From positions 310,001-374,000 of the forward strand of contig QOZQ01000006.1 in the NCBI GenBank assembly GCA_003576695.1: DNA of 64,000 nucleotides, in the 5' to 3' direction. Position numbers and translations under genes: made by a program. The notes beneath the pieces are model-generated. The model made no database searches. It saw nothing but the letters and a program-made list of their open reading frames with translations, and was not told the DNA's origin. This DNA is from Taklimakanibacter lacteus. GTDB taxonomy: Bacteria > Pseudomonadota > Alphaproteobacteria > Rhizobiales > Aestuariivirgaceae. Shown here in pieces: positions 1-10,159 of the stretch (positions are counted from its first letter, which is position 1; every line of letters begins with the position of its first letter).

Positions 1-277
1 CGACATAGCCGACCTCGGTGAATTTCGTCGCCTCGACCTTGATGAAGGGCGCATTGGCGAGCTTGGCGAGGCGGCGCGCAATCTCGGTCTTGCCGACGCC
101 GGTCGGCCCGATCATCAGGATGTTCTTGGGCATCACCTCTTCGCGCAACGGACCTTCCAGCTGCTTGCGCCGCCAGCGGTTGCGCAGCGCGATGGCGACC
201 GCGCGCTTGGCGTCCTTCTGGCCAACGATATGGCGGTCGAGCTCGGAAACGATTTCGCGGGGAGAAAAGTCGGTCAT
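1..277 (-). CDS. hslU: ATP-dependent protease ATPase subunit HslU, N-terminal part
   Basis: HslU (ClpY) is the AAA+ unfoldase that feeds substrates into the HslV peptidase in the cytoplasm. Only the first 92 codons are present because the gene runs off the left edge. The protein opens [20 protein letters not shown], the standard HslU start, and carries the Walker A motif GPTGVGKT followed by [20 protein letters not shown], as expected for HslU. The ATG is at 277, 12 bases after the stop of the upstream membrane protein gene, so the two are probably cotranscribed with hslV. Identification is firm; the truncation is only the window edge. Confidence 0.96.
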   Translation of the reverse strand, partial: MTDFSPREIVSELDRHIVGQKDAKRAVAIALRNRWRRKQLEGPLREEVMPKNILMIGPTGVGKTEIARRLAKLANAPFIKVEATKFTEVGYV

Positions 278-289
278 GGATTACTCAAA

Positions 290-1390
290 TCAGGTTCTGA
301 CAACAGGCAAATGCTGGGCGATCGGAGAGGGCACGAATTGCATCACGGCACGCCGCGCCCGATGCCATCCGACGCCGAGCAGGATGACGCTCGTGCCGAG
401 GAGCAGGAGTGTGATCCATCGGGCATTTTGCTCGCCTCCGAGCTCGGTGAAAGTAAAAAGCATGGCGCCGCCAAGATAAGCGAGCGAAGAAACCAGGAGT
501 GCGCGCCGATCAATGATCAGGGCAGCCAGCGCAAAGAGCACGACGACGGCGATGGTCAGGAAGCTTGTTTGTGCCGTCATATCAGCGCCCGAAGAAATCA
601 TGCCCGCGATGGGATGAACGATCAGGGGAGCGGCAATCAGAGTCAGCCAGAAACCGCAATCGGAGCGCCGGGTGATACGCTCACGATCGGACATATCGTA
701 CCGCTGCGCCGCTGCCAGCGTAGCGAGCCCCGCGAACAGGAACAGACCATAGGTGGCTGCATCGGAGACGTAGCCAAAAAGTCGGGCATAGCCGGCAACG
801 AGGGTCACCACACAACTGCCGGCGAGAAGAAGGAGGGCGAAAGGCAGCCGGAAGCGGAGATAGAAGAGAACCGCGGCAAGGCCTCCTGCGATGCCTGGAA
901 TCAGCAGACTTTGCGGAAAGCCAGTCCATGCACGCTCATAACTCACGGCCATGATGAGGCTATGAATATAATATGCCAGTCCCGGGACGATGAAGAGAGC
1001 AAGGACAATGCTCGGCAAGGTGAGCTTGAGCTTGCGGGTCAGATATTCGGCGAGTGCCCACATTACGACGATGAAAAAGAGCGTAAGTGTTGCGAAATAG
1101 ATGCCCATCGCCGCGTTCCTTCCCAGATACGGCACGACCGGGCCGAGAAGGGTCTCCGCCAAGGCAACGAACATCGGCGTGGCAAACATGATTCCGGCGG
1201 CAAGTAGCACGACGCCCAGCGCGATGAAGAACTCGTTGAAGTTCTTCATGAACACGAAGCGCTCGTCGCCCAGCGCGTGGACATGCCGGGCCTGCCGCCG
1301 CTTCTCTGGCAGGCTTGCGAGCGCAAGCGATTGCTGCTCGGTGATGATGCCGCTCTTCACGGCCTCATCGAGATCGGCGCGCGTCAGCAT
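290..1390 (-). CDS. Multi-pass membrane protein between hslV and hslU
   Basis: This predicted 366-residue inner-membrane protein has a short soluble N-terminal region ([20 protein letters not shown]), then about ten hydrophobic segments and a basic C-terminus. The N-terminal 'aspartate/glutamate-rich helix then membrane' layout resembles DUF2157-type proteins, but I cannot assign a function. The start chosen is the ATG at 1390, overlapping the end of hslV by 7 bases. The frame is open further upstream, but that part is only a shadow of hslV. Its position inside hslV-hslU and the overlap suggest coupled translation with hslV. No catalytic motif is visible. Confidence 0.8.
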   Translation of the reverse strand: MLTRADLDEAVKSGIITEQQSLALASLPEKRRQARHVHALGDERFVFMKNFNEFFIALGVVLLAAGIMFATPMFVALAETLLGPVVPYLGRNAAMGIYFATLTLFFIVVMWALAEYLTRKLKLTLPSIVLALFIVPGLAYYIHSLIMAVSYERAWTGFPQSLLIPGIAGGLAAVLFYLRFRLPFALLLLAGSCVVTLVAGYARLFGYVSDAATYGLFLFAGLATLAAAQRYDMSDRERITRRSDCGFWLTLIAAPLIVHPIAGMISSGADMTAQTSFLTIAVVVLFALAALIIDRRALLVSSLAYLGGAMLFTFTELGGEQNARWITLLLLGTSVILLGVGWHRARRAVMQFVPSPIAQHLPVVRT

Positions 1391-1929
1391 TCGAGACTTT
1401 CGACGATCACATTGTTGTTGGTGTAGACGCAAATCTCGGCGGCGATCCCCATCGCCTTGCGGGCGATGGCTTCCGCCTCCATGTCCATGTCGATCAAAGC
1501 GCGCGCCGCGGCGAGGGCGTAATTGCCGCCCGAGCCGATGCCGATCAGGCTGCGCTCGGGCTCGAGCACGTCGCCCGTGCCGGTGAGCACCAGACTCACC
1601 TGCTTGTCGGCCACGATCATCATGGCCTCGAGCCGTCTCAGATAGCGGTCGGTGCGCCAGTCCTTGGCGAGCTCGACGCAGGCGCGGGTGAGCTGGAGCG
1701 GATATTGCTCGAGCTTGGCCTCGAGCCGCTCGAACAGGGTCATGGCATCGGCGGTGGCCCCGGCAAAGCCCGAAATGACCGCTCCGCCGGCCAGCGGGCG
1801 CACCTTGCGGGCATTGGACTTGATCACGGTCTGGCCGATGGAAACCTGGCCATCGCCGGCGATCACCACCTTGTTGCCCTTGCGGAGGGAAAGGATGGTC
1901 GTGCCGTGCCACTGCTGGGGGTTGCTCAT
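1384..1929 (-). CDS. hslV: ATP-dependent protease peptidase subunit HslV
   Basis: HslV (ClpQ) is the threonine peptidase that forms a double hexamer and degrades proteins delivered by HslU. The 181-residue product begins [20 protein letters not shown]; the catalytic threonine is Thr10 after removal of the first nine residues, a prosequence length typical of alphaproteobacteria. The motif AGDGQVSIG and the glycine-rich [15 protein letters not shown] also fit the family. It is the first gene of a minus-strand operon with the membrane protein and hslU. It is divergent from hisB, with 176 bases between the two start codons. Confidence 0.97.
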   Translation of the reverse strand: MSNPQQWHGTTILSLRKGNKVVIAGDGQVSIGQTVIKSNARKVRPLAGGAVISGFAGATADAMTLFERLEAKLEQYPLQLTRACVELAKDWRTDRYLRRLEAMMIVADKQVSLVLTGTGDVLEPERSLIGIGSGGNYALAAARALIDMDMEAEAIARKAMGIAAEICVYTNNNVIVESLEC

Positions 1930-2105
1930 GGAATTCCTTCAATCGCCAACTGGGCCGGGACTTCCCGGCAGGCCGTCATGTAGGCTCTGACGGCGGCCAA
2001 GAAAAGCCTCTGAAATTGACCTGCCGGTTAACTTGGCGACAGGTAAAGGGTGGCACCCCTCTATTGCACCTGCTAAGAGACCGCCGCAACATGGGGTTAA
2101 AGGCC

Positions 2106-2699
2106 ATGCGCAAGGCCAGCATCGAACGAAAGACCACCGAGACCGAGATCGCCGTCACCGTCGATCTCGACGGCAAGGGCGCCTACGACGTCAAGACCGG
2201 GGTCGGCTTCCTCGACCATATGCTGGAGCAGCTGGCCCGGCATTCGCTCATCGACATCAAGGTCAGGGCCAAGGGCGATCTCCATATCGATTTCCACCAC
2301 ACGACCGAGGATTCAGGCATTGCGCTCGGCCAGGCGGTGGCCAGGGCCCTGGGCGACCGCAAGGGTATCAGGCGCTATGCCAGCCTCCATCTGCCGATGG
2401 ACGAGGCGCTGACCCGTGCGGCCATCGATGTCTCGGGCCGGCCTTTCCTCATCTGGAAGGTCGCGTTCTCAGGCCCCAGGATCGGCGAGTTCGACACCGA
2501 GCTGGTGCGCGAATGGTTCCAGGCCTTCGCCATGAATGCCGGTGTCACGCTGCATGTCGAAACGCTCTATGGCGACAACAGCCATCACATTGCCGAGAGC
2601 TGCTTCAAGGCGCTGGCGCGGGCCTTGCGCGAGGCGATCGAGATCGATCCGCGCCAGAAGGACCGCATTCCCTCGACCAAAGGATCGCTCAACAAGTAA
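2106..2699 (+). CDS. hisB: Imidazoleglycerol-phosphate dehydratase
   Basis: HisB dehydrates imidazole glycerol phosphate to imidazole acetol phosphate, the seventh step of histidine synthesis. The 197-residue protein is the short monofunctional form, without the phosphatase domain of enterobacterial HisB. The metal-binding signatures are both present: [18 protein letters not shown] near residue 60 and [15 protein letters not shown] near residue 160. The ATG at 2106 ([15 protein letters not shown]) gives the usual family length; an upstream in-frame ATG at 2016 would add 30 unrelated residues. It is the first gene of the his operon here, and its stop codon overlaps the next start. Confidence 0.97.
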   Translation: MRKASIERKTTETEIAVTVDLDGKGAYDVKTGVGFLDHMLEQLARHSLIDIKVRAKGDLHIDFHHTTEDSGIALGQAVARALGDRKGIRRYASLHLPMDEALTRAAIDVSGRPFLIWKVAFSGPRIGEFDTELVREWFQAFAMNAGVTLHVETLYGDNSHHIAESCFKALARALREAIEIDPRQKDRIPSTKGSLNK

Positions 2700-3169
2700 T
2701 GGCCTGGTGGGCAGCCTATAGCAAGGAAGGCGGCAGCGCCGATGACGTGGTCTTCCTGCGCGAAGGCTTCAGCTGGTGGGCGCTGCTCTTCCCGCTGCCC
2801 TGGCTCGCGATCAAGGGCATGTGGATCGTGCTCGTCATCGCGGTGGCCGCCCAGTTCCTCATCTGGTCGATCGCCGAGGCGCTGGGCTTCGGCGAGGCGA
2901 TGCGCATGGTCTTCAGCCTGCTGATCAATCTCGTTCTCGGCTTCGAGGGCAAGGATCTGCTGCGCTGGAGCTATCAGCGGCGTGGCTTCAGCGAGAAGGG
3001 TCTCGTCCAGGGCGATGATCTCGAGGAAGCGGAATATCGCTTCTTCACCGAGATCGGCCTGCCGGCGCCGGAAGTGGAGCCGCCGCCCGCGCTGCCGGCA
3101 TATGGCACGTCGCACAATTGGAAGGCCGAGGGTCCCGATATCCTTTTTCCCGGATTTGGCCGGTCATGA
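2699..3169 (+). CDS. DUF2628 family membrane protein in the his operon
   Basis: This 156-residue protein contains a DUF2628-type core: an N-terminal [20 protein letters not shown] segment, two or three membrane helices (about residues 25-85), then a polar, proline-rich tail. The ATG at 2699 shares bases with the TAA of hisB (TAATG), and its own TGA overlaps the hisH ATG, so it is translationally embedded in the operon. A DUF2628 gene between hisB and hisH is a conserved arrangement in alphaproteobacteria. Its biochemical role is not known; the conserved linkage suggests an inner-membrane accessory role rather than an enzyme of the pathway. Confidence 0.88.
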   Translation: MAWWAAYSKEGGSADDVVFLREGFSWWALLFPLPWLAIKGMWIVLVIAVAAQFLIWSIAEALGFGEAMRMVFSLLINLVLGFEGKDLLRWSYQRRGFSEKGLVQGDDLEEAEYRFFTEIGLPAPEVEPPPALPAYGTSHNWKAEGPDILFPGFGRS

Positions 3170-3810
3170 CGAGTGTCGCCATCATCGATTACGGCTCCGG
3201 CAATCTCCATTCGGCGGCGAAAGCCTTCGAGCGCGCAGCGCGTGGATCAGATACACAAATCCTCGTGACGTCCGATCCCGACAAGGTGCGCCAGGCCGAG
3301 CGCATCGTCCTGCCGGGGGTCGGCGCCTTTCGCGATTGCCATGACGGCCTCAAGGCCGTGCCCGGCATGTGGCAGACGCTGGAAGACGAGGCCCGGCGCG
3401 GCAAGCCGCTCTTCGGCATCTGCGTCGGCATGCAATTGATGGCCGCGCGCGGCCTCGAGCATGTCGAAACCAAAGGCTTCGGCTGGATCGACGGCGATGT
3501 GAAGGTCATCGAGCCCGCCGACAGCACGCTCAAGATCCCCCATATGGGCTGGAACACGCTTGATCTGGCGAAGCCCCACAGGCTGTTTGACGGCATTGCG
3601 CTCGGCGCCGATGGCCTGCATGCCTATTTCGTCCATTCCTATCACATGGCGCTGAAGGATGAGGCGCTGCTCATCGCCACCGCCGATTATGGCGGCAAGG
3701 TCACGGCCTTTGTCGCGCGCGACAACATTGCCGGCAGCCAGTTCCACCCCGAGAAGAGCCAGGCCTTGGGCCTCGCCCTCATCGCCAATTTCCTGGAATG
3801 GCGGCCATGA
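3166..3810 (+). CDS. hisH: Imidazole glycerol phosphate synthase, glutaminase subunit
   Basis: HisH hydrolyses glutamine and channels ammonia to HisF for closure of the imidazole ring. The 214-residue class I glutamine amidotransferase has the oxyanion/nucleophile region [15 protein letters not shown] (catalytic Cys in GICVG) and the His-Glu pair in SQFHPEKSQ. The start is the ATG at 3166, which overlaps the TGA of the preceding DUF2628 gene by four bases. The end overlaps the hisA ATG in the same way, consistent with coupled translation of the HisH/HisF partners. Confidence 0.97.
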   Translation: MTSVAIIDYGSGNLHSAAKAFERAARGSDTQILVTSDPDKVRQAERIVLPGVGAFRDCHDGLKAVPGMWQTLEDEARRGKPLFGICVGMQLMAARGLEHVETKGFGWIDGDVKVIEPADSTLKIPHMGWNTLDLAKPHRLFDGIALGADGLHAYFVHSYHMALKDEALLIATADYGGKVTAFVARDNIAGSQFHPEKSQALGLALIANFLEWRP

Positions 3811-4538
3811 TCCTGTTCCCGGCCATCGATCTCAAGGGCGGCCAGTGCGTGCGGTTGAAGCTCGGCGACATGGCGCAGGCGACGGTCTTCAATGACGACC
3901 CCGCCGCCCAGGCCCGGGATTTCGAGGCCCAGGGTTTCCGCTGGCTGCACCTCGTCGATCTCGACGGCGCCTTTGCCGGCAAGCCGGTGAATACATCGGC
4001 CGTCGAGGCGATCCTCGCCGCGATCACCATCCCGGTGCAGTTGGGCGGCGGCATCCGCGACATAAGCGGGATCGAGACCTGGCTCGGGCGCGGCATCCGC
4101 CGCGTGATCCTGGGCACCGTCGCCTTGCGCAACCCCGAGCTGGTGAAGGAAGCCTGCCGCAAATTCCCTGGCCGCATCGCCGTCGGCATCGATGCCAAGG
4201 GCGGCAAGGTGGCGGTCGAGGGCTGGGCCGAGACATCGCAGCTCACCGCGATCGATCTGGCGCGGCGTTTCGCCGATGCCGGCGTCGCCGCCATCATCTT
4301 CACCGATGTCGATCGCGACGGCGTGCTGAAGGGCCTCAATATCGACGCCACCCTGGCGCTCGCGCGCTCGGTGGATATTCCGGTGATCGCATCAGGCGGC
4401 CTTGCGTCGCTGGCCGACATCGAAAGGCTGCTCGAGCCCGATTGCGCCATTCTCGAGGGCGCCATATCGGGCCGCGCCCTCTATGACGGGCGTCTCGATG
4501 CGCGCGCCGCGCTCAAGCTCATTGCCGAGGCAGCGTGA
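3807..4538 (+). CDS. hisA: Phosphoribosylformimino-5-aminoimidazole carboxamide ribotide isomerase
   Basis: HisA performs the Amadori-type isomerisation of ProFAR to PRFAR. It is a (beta/alpha)8 barrel of 243 residues. The start [17 protein letters not shown] carries the first catalytic Asp; the second half has [12 protein letters not shown] and [12 protein letters not shown] chose the ATG at 3807, which overlaps the hisH stop by four bases and gives the family-typical N-terminus. An ATG nine bases upstream is possible but adds only three residues. The end overlaps hisF. Confidence 0.97.
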   Translation: MILFPAIDLKGGQCVRLKLGDMAQATVFNDDPAAQARDFEAQGFRWLHLVDLDGAFAGKPVNTSAVEAILAAITIPVQLGGGIRDISGIETWLGRGIRRVILGTVALRNPELVKEACRKFPGRIAVGIDAKGGKVAVEGWAETSQLTAIDLARRFADAGVAAIIFTDVDRDGVLKGLNIDATLALARSVDIPVIASGGLASLADIERLLEPDCAILEGAISGRALYDGRLDARAALKLIAEAA

Positions 4539-5299
4539 TGCTGAAGGCGCGCATCATTCCCTGCCTCGATGTGAAGGATGGGCGCGTCGTCAAGGGCGTC
4601 AACTTCGTCAATTTGCGCGATGCCGGCGATCCGGTCGAGATCGCCAAGGCCTATGACAAGGCCGGCGCCGATGAATTGTGCTTCCTCGACATCACCGCGA
4701 CGCATGAGAACCGCGGCATCATCTTCGACGTGGTGCGCCGCACGGCGGAAGCCTGCTTCATGCCTCTCACCGTGGGCGGCGGCGTGCGCACGACGGATGA
4801 TATCCGCAAGCTGCTGCTCGCCGGCGCCGACAAGGTGTCGATCAACACCGCGGCGGTGAAGAATCGCGACTTCGTGCGCCAGGGGGCGGAGAAATTCGGC
4901 AGCCAGTGCATCGTCGTCGCCATCGACGCCAAGCAGGTGGCGGAGGGCCAGTGGCAGATCTTCACCCATGGCGGCCGCGAGCCGACCGGCATCGATGCCA
5001 TTGCCTTTGCCGGGGAGGTCGTGGCGTTGGGGGCCGGCGAATTGCTGGTCACCTCCATGGACCGCGACGGCACCGGCACGGGCTTCGACATCGCCCTGAT
5101 GCGCGCCATCACCGACAAGGTCCGTGTCCCGGTCATCGCCTCAGGCGGGGTCGGCACGCTCGATCATCTGGTCGAGGGGGTCAGGGACGGCCATGCCAGC
5201 GCCGTGCTCGCCGCCTCGATCTTCCATTTTGGTCAATTCACCATTTCCCAGGCGAAAAACCACATGGCCGAACGGGGAATTCCCATGCGGCTGGCCTGA
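4538..5299 (+). CDS. hisF: Imidazole glycerol phosphate synthase, cyclase subunit
   Basis: HisF uses ammonia from HisH to convert PRFAR into imidazole glycerol phosphate and AICAR. The AICAR re-enters purine synthesis through PurH, which is encoded further along this window. The 253-residue barrel starts [20 protein letters not shown] with the first catalytic Asp, and has VVAIDAKQV for the second. The ATG at 4538 shares the A of the hisA TGA; a GTG three bases upstream is the alternative. A phosphate-binding [10 protein letters not shown] segment is intact. Confidence 0.97.
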   Translation: MLKARIIPCLDVKDGRVVKGVNFVNLRDAGDPVEIAKAYDKAGADELCFLDITATHENRGIIFDVVRRTAEACFMPLTVGGGVRTTDDIRKLLLAGADKVSINTAAVKNRDFVRQGAEKFGSQCIVVAIDAKQVAEGQWQIFTHGGREPTGIDAIAFAGEVVALGAGELLVTSMDRDGTGTGFDIALMRAITDKVRVPVIASGGVGTLDHLVEGVRDGHASAVLAASIFHFGQFTISQAKNHMAERGIPMRLA

Positions 5300-5327
5300 A
5301 TGGTAAAAGCGCGAGAGGGGCAGGAAC

Positions 5328-5669
5328 ATGACAGATAGCACACGCCACCGGCTTGAGGTTCTGGCCGAGCTCGCCGACACGGTGACCGCCCGCAAGGGGG
5401 CGTCGCCGGAAATCTCCTATACCGCGAAGCTCCTGTCCCAGGGCATCGAGAAATGCGCCAAGAAGGTGGGCGAGGAGGCGATCGAGGCCGCCCTTGCCGC
5501 CGTCAAGGGCGACCGCAATCATCTCAAGCTCGAAGCCGCCGATCTGTTCTATCACCTGATCGTGCTGCTCGAAGTGTCGGGCCTGCCGCTTTCCGAGGTG
5601 ATGGGAGAGCTCGAGAAGCGGGTCGGCACATCAGGCATCGCCGAGAAGGCGGGCCGCAAGCAGGTATAG
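5328..5669 (+). CDS. hisE: Phosphoribosyl-ATP pyrophosphatase
   Basis: HisE cleaves pyrophosphate from phosphoribosyl-ATP, the second step of histidine synthesis. The 113-residue all-helical protein is stand-alone and not fused to HisI. The metal-binding helices are visible as [18 protein letters not shown] and [16 protein letters not shown], the usual EExxE and ExAD patterns. A purine-rich ribosome site (GAGGGGCAGG) precedes the ATG at 5328. The gap of 28 bases after hisF is the largest in this operon before coaA, and hisG/hisI are not in the window. Confidence 0.96.
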   Translation: MTDSTRHRLEVLAELADTVTARKGASPEISYTAKLLSQGIEKCAKKVGEEAIEAALAAVKGDRNHLKLEAADLFYHLIVLLEVSGLPLSEVMGELEKRVGTSGIAEKAGRKQV

Positions 5670-5671
5670 GC

Positions 5672-6625
5672 ATGGATTCGCTGCGCGACGAGATCTCGCC
5701 CTACCGCCATTTCGAGCGCAATGCCTGGGCGAAGTTGCGCGCCGATACGCCGATGACTCTCGACCAGGCCGATATCGATGAATTGCGCGGCCTTAATGAC
5801 CGCATCGACCTCGCCGAAGTCGTGGCGATCTATCTGCCGCTATCGCGTCTGCTCAATCTCTATGTCGCCGCCACCCAGGAACTGTTCCGCGCCACCGGCA
5901 AGTTCCTGCATGCCGAGGGCGGCACCAAGGTGCCTTACATCATCGGCATGGCGGGCAGCGTCGCCGCCGGCAAGAGCACCACGGCGCGCATATTGCAGCG
6001 CCTGCTGGCGCGCTGGCCGAACCATCCCAAGGTCGACCTCGTCACCACCGACGGCTTCCTGCTGCCCAACGAGATCCTCGAGCGCGAAGGCATCATGAAC
6101 CGCAAGGGCTTTCCGGAAAGCTACGACCTGCCGGCGATGCTGCGCTTCCTGTCCGACATCAAGGCCGGCAAGCGCAAGGTGACGGCGCCCGTCTATTCGC
6201 ATCTGACCTACAATGTGATGCCGGACAAGCGCATCACCGTCGACCGCCCCGATATTCTCATCGTCGAAGGCCTGAATGTGCTGCAGACCGGCCGTCCGCC
6301 GCGCGACGGCAAGATCATTCCCTTCATTTCCGACTTCTTCGATTTCTCGATCTATCTCGATGCCGCCGAGGACGTGCTGCGTGACTGGTATGTGACGCGG
6401 TTCTTCTCGCTGCGCGACACCGCCTTCCGCGATCCCAAATCCTATTTCCACCGCTACGCCTCGCTCACCGACAAGGAAGCGCGTGCCACCGCCAATCGCA
6501 TCTGGGAGACGATCAATCTCGTAAACTTGCGCGAGAATGTCGTGCCGACGCGCCAGCGCGCCGATCTCATTTTGCGCAAGGGCGCCGACCACATCATCCA
6601 CAGCGTCTGGCTGCGCAAGTTGTAG
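5672..6625 (+). CDS. coaA: Pantothenate kinase, type I
   Basis: CoaA phosphorylates pantothenate, the committed step of coenzyme A synthesis. The 317-residue protein matches the bacterial type I enzyme, with P-loop [18 protein letters not shown], the substrate region [13 protein letters not shown] and the conserved [10 protein letters not shown] and VEGLNVLQ segments. The ATG at 5672 lies two bases past the hisE stop, so coaA is the terminal gene of the his operon, a common alphaproteobacterial arrangement. A GC-rich hairpin follows within three bases of the stop codon. Confidence 0.97.
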   Translation: MDSLRDEISPYRHFERNAWAKLRADTPMTLDQADIDELRGLNDRIDLAEVVAIYLPLSRLLNLYVAATQELFRATGKFLHAEGGTKVPYIIGMAGSVAAGKSTTARILQRLLARWPNHPKVDLVTTDGFLLPNEILEREGIMNRKGFPESYDLPAMLRFLSDIKAGKRKVTAPVYSHLTYNVMPDKRITVDRPDILIVEGLNVLQTGRPPRDGKIIPFISDFFDFSIYLDAAEDVLRDWYVTRFFSLRDTAFRDPKSYFHRYASLTDKEARATANRIWETINLVNLRENVVPTRQRADLILRKGADHIIHSVWLRKL

Positions 6626-6627
6626 TT

Positions 6628-6657
6628 CCCCTCTCCCCGCTGAAGCGGGGCGAGGGG
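6628..6657 (+). terminator. GC-rich hairpin after coaA
   Basis: An inverted repeat with 13-base arms (CCCCTCTCCCCGC and GCGGGGCGAGGGG, one mismatch) around a TGAA loop begins three bases after the coaA stop. There is no U-tract, so it may act as a transcript-end stabiliser or a Rho-dependent end rather than a classical intrinsic terminator. It is the likely 3' boundary of the his-coaA operon. Confidence 0.5.
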
Positions 6658-6849
6658 CGGCTGCAATCCGGATACGATGTGTGAATCCGATAGCGGCTTT
6701 TGCTCGGATGACGATTGGGCTCGCAGGCCCAAATCCCACCAAACCGCAATTTTACCAGGAGTGAGAAATCGCACAGGCAGGCGGCGGACCGTCCTGTATG
6801 CAACGCCCATCCAAATTGAACCGTCTCAACCCGGCGCGGAGATTTCAGC

Positions 6850-7479
6850 ATGGATTGGCAGGTCCTTGGCGCCTTTCTGGTCGCGACGGCGATCTACCTC
6901 GCCGCGCCATGCACCGTCACGGCCATCGTCATCGGCAATACGTTGAATGGCGGCCGCCCGGTCGGGTTGCGCACGGTTCTCGGCATCGGGCTCGGCGAAA
7001 CGACGGTGCTCGGCCTGCTGGGGCTGTCCCTGCTTCTGTCGAGCCGGGTTCTCGGCGACATCTTTCCCTGGGTCTCGCTGGCGAGTGCCGGCTATCTCGC
7101 CTGGCTTGCGGTGGCGGCGCTGCGCCACGCGGGCGGGCCGGCGCTGGCTGAGACGACAAACCTCTCGGCCCGCCCCCTTCTTGATGGATTTGCCGTCACC
7201 GTCAGCAGCCCCACGGCGATGCTTTTCTATTCCGCCTTCTTCATGCCCTTCGCCGTCCAGAGTGACAGGCCGGTGCTCCAGTTCGGCATTCTCGCCGCCC
7301 TCTATATCTCGCTCAGCGTCGCCTATGATCTGACCTGCGTGATGCTGATCGCCCGGTTGGTCGGAAAGCGCCTGCACAACTCCGCCTTTGCCCGCCTTGC
7401 GCGGTTCTGCAACGCCGCCGTCTATCTGGGGACCAGCGCTCTGGCGATCGCCTCCTTCCTGCGGACGGTCGCACCCTGA
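6850..7479 (+). CDS. LysE/RhtB family exporter
   Basis: This 209-residue integral membrane protein has about six hydrophobic segments and the LysE-family layout: a first helix ending with LAAPCTVTAIVIGNTLNGGR, then GLGETTVLGLLGLSLLL, and later SSPTAMLFYSAFFMPF, where family members carry the conserved NP-like turn. Members export amino acids or related small solutes. The substrate cannot be told. The ATG at 6850 follows a purine-rich GGCGCGGAGA stretch. The gene is convergent with the large flavoprotein gene, 16 bases apart. Confidence 0.85.
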   Translation: MDWQVLGAFLVATAIYLAAPCTVTAIVIGNTLNGGRPVGLRTVLGIGLGETTVLGLLGLSLLLSSRVLGDIFPWVSLASAGYLAWLAVAALRHAGGPALAETTNLSARPLLDGFAVTVSSPTAMLFYSAFFMPFAVQSDRPVLQFGILAALYISLSVAYDLTCVMLIARLVGKRLHNSAFARLARFCNAAVYLGTSALAIASFLRTVAP

Positions 7480-7495
7480 GCCGTGCGAATGGAGC

Positions 7496-10057
7496 TCAGC
7501 TCCGGGGCTTCAGGTTTTCCGGATCATAGAGCGGCTTGTAGCCGACACTTGCCACCTCGACCGGATAGGTCTCGGCGAAATACTCGACATGGAGCTTTCT
7601 TCCTTCCTGGCAATAGGCCCAGGGCAGATAGGCGAGCGCGATGTTCTTGCCGATGGTGGGGCCGAAGGCGATGGAGGTCGTATAGGAACGGCGGCCGAGC
7701 TCGTCCACCAACACTTTGCCGGTGTCCGGATCCATGACCGGCAGGGTACCGACCGGATAGCGCTTCACCCCCTTTTTGTCGGTGTTCTCCGTCATCACCA
7801 GCGTGCACAGCATGGCCGGCTGGTGCGCGCGCGCTCTGTATTCCAGATGCTTCGCCTTGCCGCGGAAGTCCGCTTCCTTGACCTTCGGGCGCGCAAGGTC
7901 GGCCTCGATGAGATTGTATTGGGTGAGGAGATCGGCATTCTGCAGGCGCAGGCTCTTTTCCATCCGGCGCGAATTGGCATAGGTCTCGACCCCGAAGGCC
8001 ATCACGCCGGTCGCGCGCAGCGCGTCCCACACGGCGAGGCCGTCCTCATATCTCATATGCAGCTCCCAGCCCTGCTCGCCGACATAGGAGATGCGGAAGG
8101 CGGTGACCTTCTTATCCGCGATCTCGATCTGCTTGATCGCGGCGAAGGGGAAGTTCTCGTGATCGAGGCCGGCGGGATCGGCGACGGCCTTCTTCAGCGT
8201 GGCGCGCGCATTCGGGCCCCAGATGCCGATGGTGACATATTTTTCCGAAGTGTCCGTGATCGTGACGTCGAGGCCGCGGTCCTCGGCGACGCGGCGCATA
8301 TAGTGGAAATCGCGCGGGCCCGCATCGGCGCCGTTCACCAGGCGGCAGCGGTCCGCCATGCGGAAGACGGTGAAGTCGGCGCGCACCATGCCTTCGTCAT
8401 CGAGGAAGTGGGTATAGATGCCCTTGCCGATATTCGCATCGCCGCCGATCCTGGCGGCGCACAGCCATTCCAGCAGCTCGACATGGTCCGGCCCCTCGAT
8501 GTCAACCATGTGGAAATGCGAGAGATTGACGATGCCGCAATCCTCGCTCATCGCCAGATGCTCGGCGTTGGAGACACGCCAGAAATGGCGGCTGTCCCAT
8601 TCGTTCGGACGCTCCGGCACGCGGTTGTCGTATTTCTTCAGGAGGTGCTCGTTGGCGGCATAGCCATGCGCGCGCTCCCAGCCGCCGAGCTCCATGAAAT
8701 AGCCGCCCAGCTCCTTCTCGCGCTCGTAGAAGGGCGAACGCTTGATGTTGCGGCCCGTCGCATAGGGCTCGCGCGTATGCACCGCCGGGTAGTAGATCTT
8801 CTGGGCGGCCTCGAAGGTGCGGCCCTCGATGAACTTTTCCTCGAGCTGGTGCGGATAGAAACGGGCATAGTCGATCGAAGCGTGGTCGATTTCGGTGCGC
8901 CCGTCGGTCATCCAGTCGGCGATCAGCTTGCCATAGCCGGGGCCGTCCTTCACCCAGATGGCGACGCAGTACCACAGGCCGCGCACCTTCTGGCTCTCGC
9001 CGCAGGATGGGCCGCCGGCGGCCGACACCTGCAGGAGCCCGTTGAAGGAATGGCTTTCATTATAGCCGAGCTCGCCGAGGATCGGGGTGAGCTCCATGGC
9101 GCGCTCGAGCGGCTCGATGATCTGCTCCATGTCGAGATCGCGCTGCGAGGGCGACAGGCGCGCCTCGTGCTTTTCCAGGATGTCGCGCGGATGGCAGAGG
9201 CGCGGATGGGTCGTCTCGTAATAGCCCCATTCGATCTGGCCGCCTTCGGCGGTCTTGGGATCGCCGGTGTCGCGCATATAGGCGGAGTTGCCCTGGTCGC
9301 GCAGCAGCGGATAGCCGATCTCCTTGCCCGTGCCTTCGAACTGGTTGAACGGGCCGAAGAAGGACAGCGGATGATCGACCGGCATCACCGGCAGGTCCTC
9401 GCCGGCCATGGCGGCGATCAGCCGGCCCCAGATGCCGGCGCAGACCACGACATGGTCGGCCATGATGGTGCCGCGATGGGTGGCGACGCCCTTGATGCGG
9501 CCCTTCTCGACGACGAGCGAGGTCGCCGGCGTATGGCCGAAAACCTTGAGCTTGCCGGATTTCTCAGCCGCATCGATGAGCTTGCCGGCCACCGTCTGCG
9601 AGCGCGGAATGACGAGGCCGGCATCGGGATCGAACATGCCCCCCATCACCTGGTCTTCCTCGATCAGCGGGAACAGCTTCTTGATTTCGGCAGGCGAGAC
9701 ATAATGCGCAGCTGTGCCGAAGGCCTTGGCCGAGGAGAGCTTGCGCTTGATCTCCTCCATCCAGATGTCGTGGCCCTTGCGCGCCACTTCGAGGCCGCCG
9801 ATCCGGGCGTAGTGGCCCATCTTCTCATAGAAGTCGATCGAGTACTGCGTCGTCCACACCGAAAGATAGTCGTGGCTCGTGGTGTAGCAGAAGTCGGAGG
9901 CATGCGCTGTCGAGCCGATATCGGTGGGCACGCCCGATTTGTCGATGCCGACAATGTCGTCCCAGCCGCGCTCGATCAGATGATGGGCGACGGAGGCCCC
10001 GACGATGCCGCCCAGCCCGATGATGACAACCTTCGCCTTTTCGGGGAACGCCGACAT
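7496..10057 (-). CDS. Dimethylglycine/sarcosine dehydrogenase-like FAD oxidoreductase with GcvT domain
   Basis: This 853-residue two-part enzyme has an N-terminal DAO-type FAD domain and a C-terminal aminomethyltransferase (GcvT) domain. Residues 9-30 hold the Rossmann motif VVIIGLGGIVGASVAHHLIE. The motif GSTAHASDF around residue 48 corresponds to the GSTWHAAG segment where dimethylglycine dehydrogenases attach FAD to His. The C-terminal half contains GcvT-type stretches such as SYVGEQGWELHMRYE and VETYANSRRMEKSLR. Such proteins demethylate N-methylated glycines or related substrates and pass the one-carbon unit to tetrahydrofolate. The length fits the family (about 815-870). It lies about 100 bases downstream of the ABC-F gene on the same strand; the exact substrate is unknown. 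Confidence 0.88.
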   Translation of the reverse strand: MSAFPEKAKVVIIGLGGIVGASVAHHLIERGWDDIVGIDKSGVPTDIGSTAHASDFCYTTSHDYLSVWTTQYSIDFYEKMGHYARIGGLEVARKGHDIWMEEIKRKLSSAKAFGTAAHYVSPAEIKKLFPLIEEDQVMGGMFDPDAGLVIPRSQTVAGKLIDAAEKSGKLKVFGHTPATSLVVEKGRIKGVATHRGTIMADHVVVCAGIWGRLIAAMAGEDLPVMPVDHPLSFFGPFNQFEGTGKEIGYPLLRDQGNSAYMRDTGDPKTAEGGQIEWGYYETTHPRLCHPRDILEKHEARLSPSQRDLDMEQIIEPLERAMELTPILGELGYNESHSFNGLLQVSAAGGPSCGESQKVRGLWYCVAIWVKDGPGYGKLIADWMTDGRTEIDHASIDYARFYPHQLEEKFIEGRTFEAAQKIYYPAVHTREPYATGRNIKRSPFYEREKELGGYFMELGGWERAHGYAANEHLLKKYDNRVPERPNEWDSRHFWRVSNAEHLAMSEDCGIVNLSHFHMVDIEGPDHVELLEWLCAARIGGDANIGKGIYTHFLDDEGMVRADFTVFRMADRCRLVNGADAGPRDFHYMRRVAEDRGLDVTITDTSEKYVTIGIWGPNARATLKKAVADPAGLDHENFPFAAIKQIEIADKKVTAFRISYVGEQGWELHMRYEDGLAVWDALRATGVMAFGVETYANSRRMEKSLRLQNADLLTQYNLIEADLARPKVKEADFRGKAKHLEYRARAHQPAMLCTLVMTENTDKKGVKRYPVGTLPVMDPDTGKVLVDELGRRSYTTSIAFGPTIGKNIALAYLPWAYCQEGRKLHVEYFAETYPVEVASVGYKPLYDPENLKPRS

Positions 10058-10159
10058 GGATGCTCCTGATAAGTCCTTCGATCCGATTGGGGCACATTAG
10101 TGAGCCCGTTTCAACGGTCGTGAGATGGAACGACCAGAGGCGAGCCGATTCCGACAAAC

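Noticed and set aside
290-1942. One long 550-residue protein covering hslV and the membrane protein
   Set aside because: The first part is hslV read in another frame; the true membrane protein starts at 1390.
7388-10069. An 893-residue open frame on the plus strand opposite the dehydrogenase gene
   Set aside because: It lies wholly antisense to a gene with clear FAD and GcvT motifs; long antisense frames are common in high-GC genes and the protein shows no recognisable domain.
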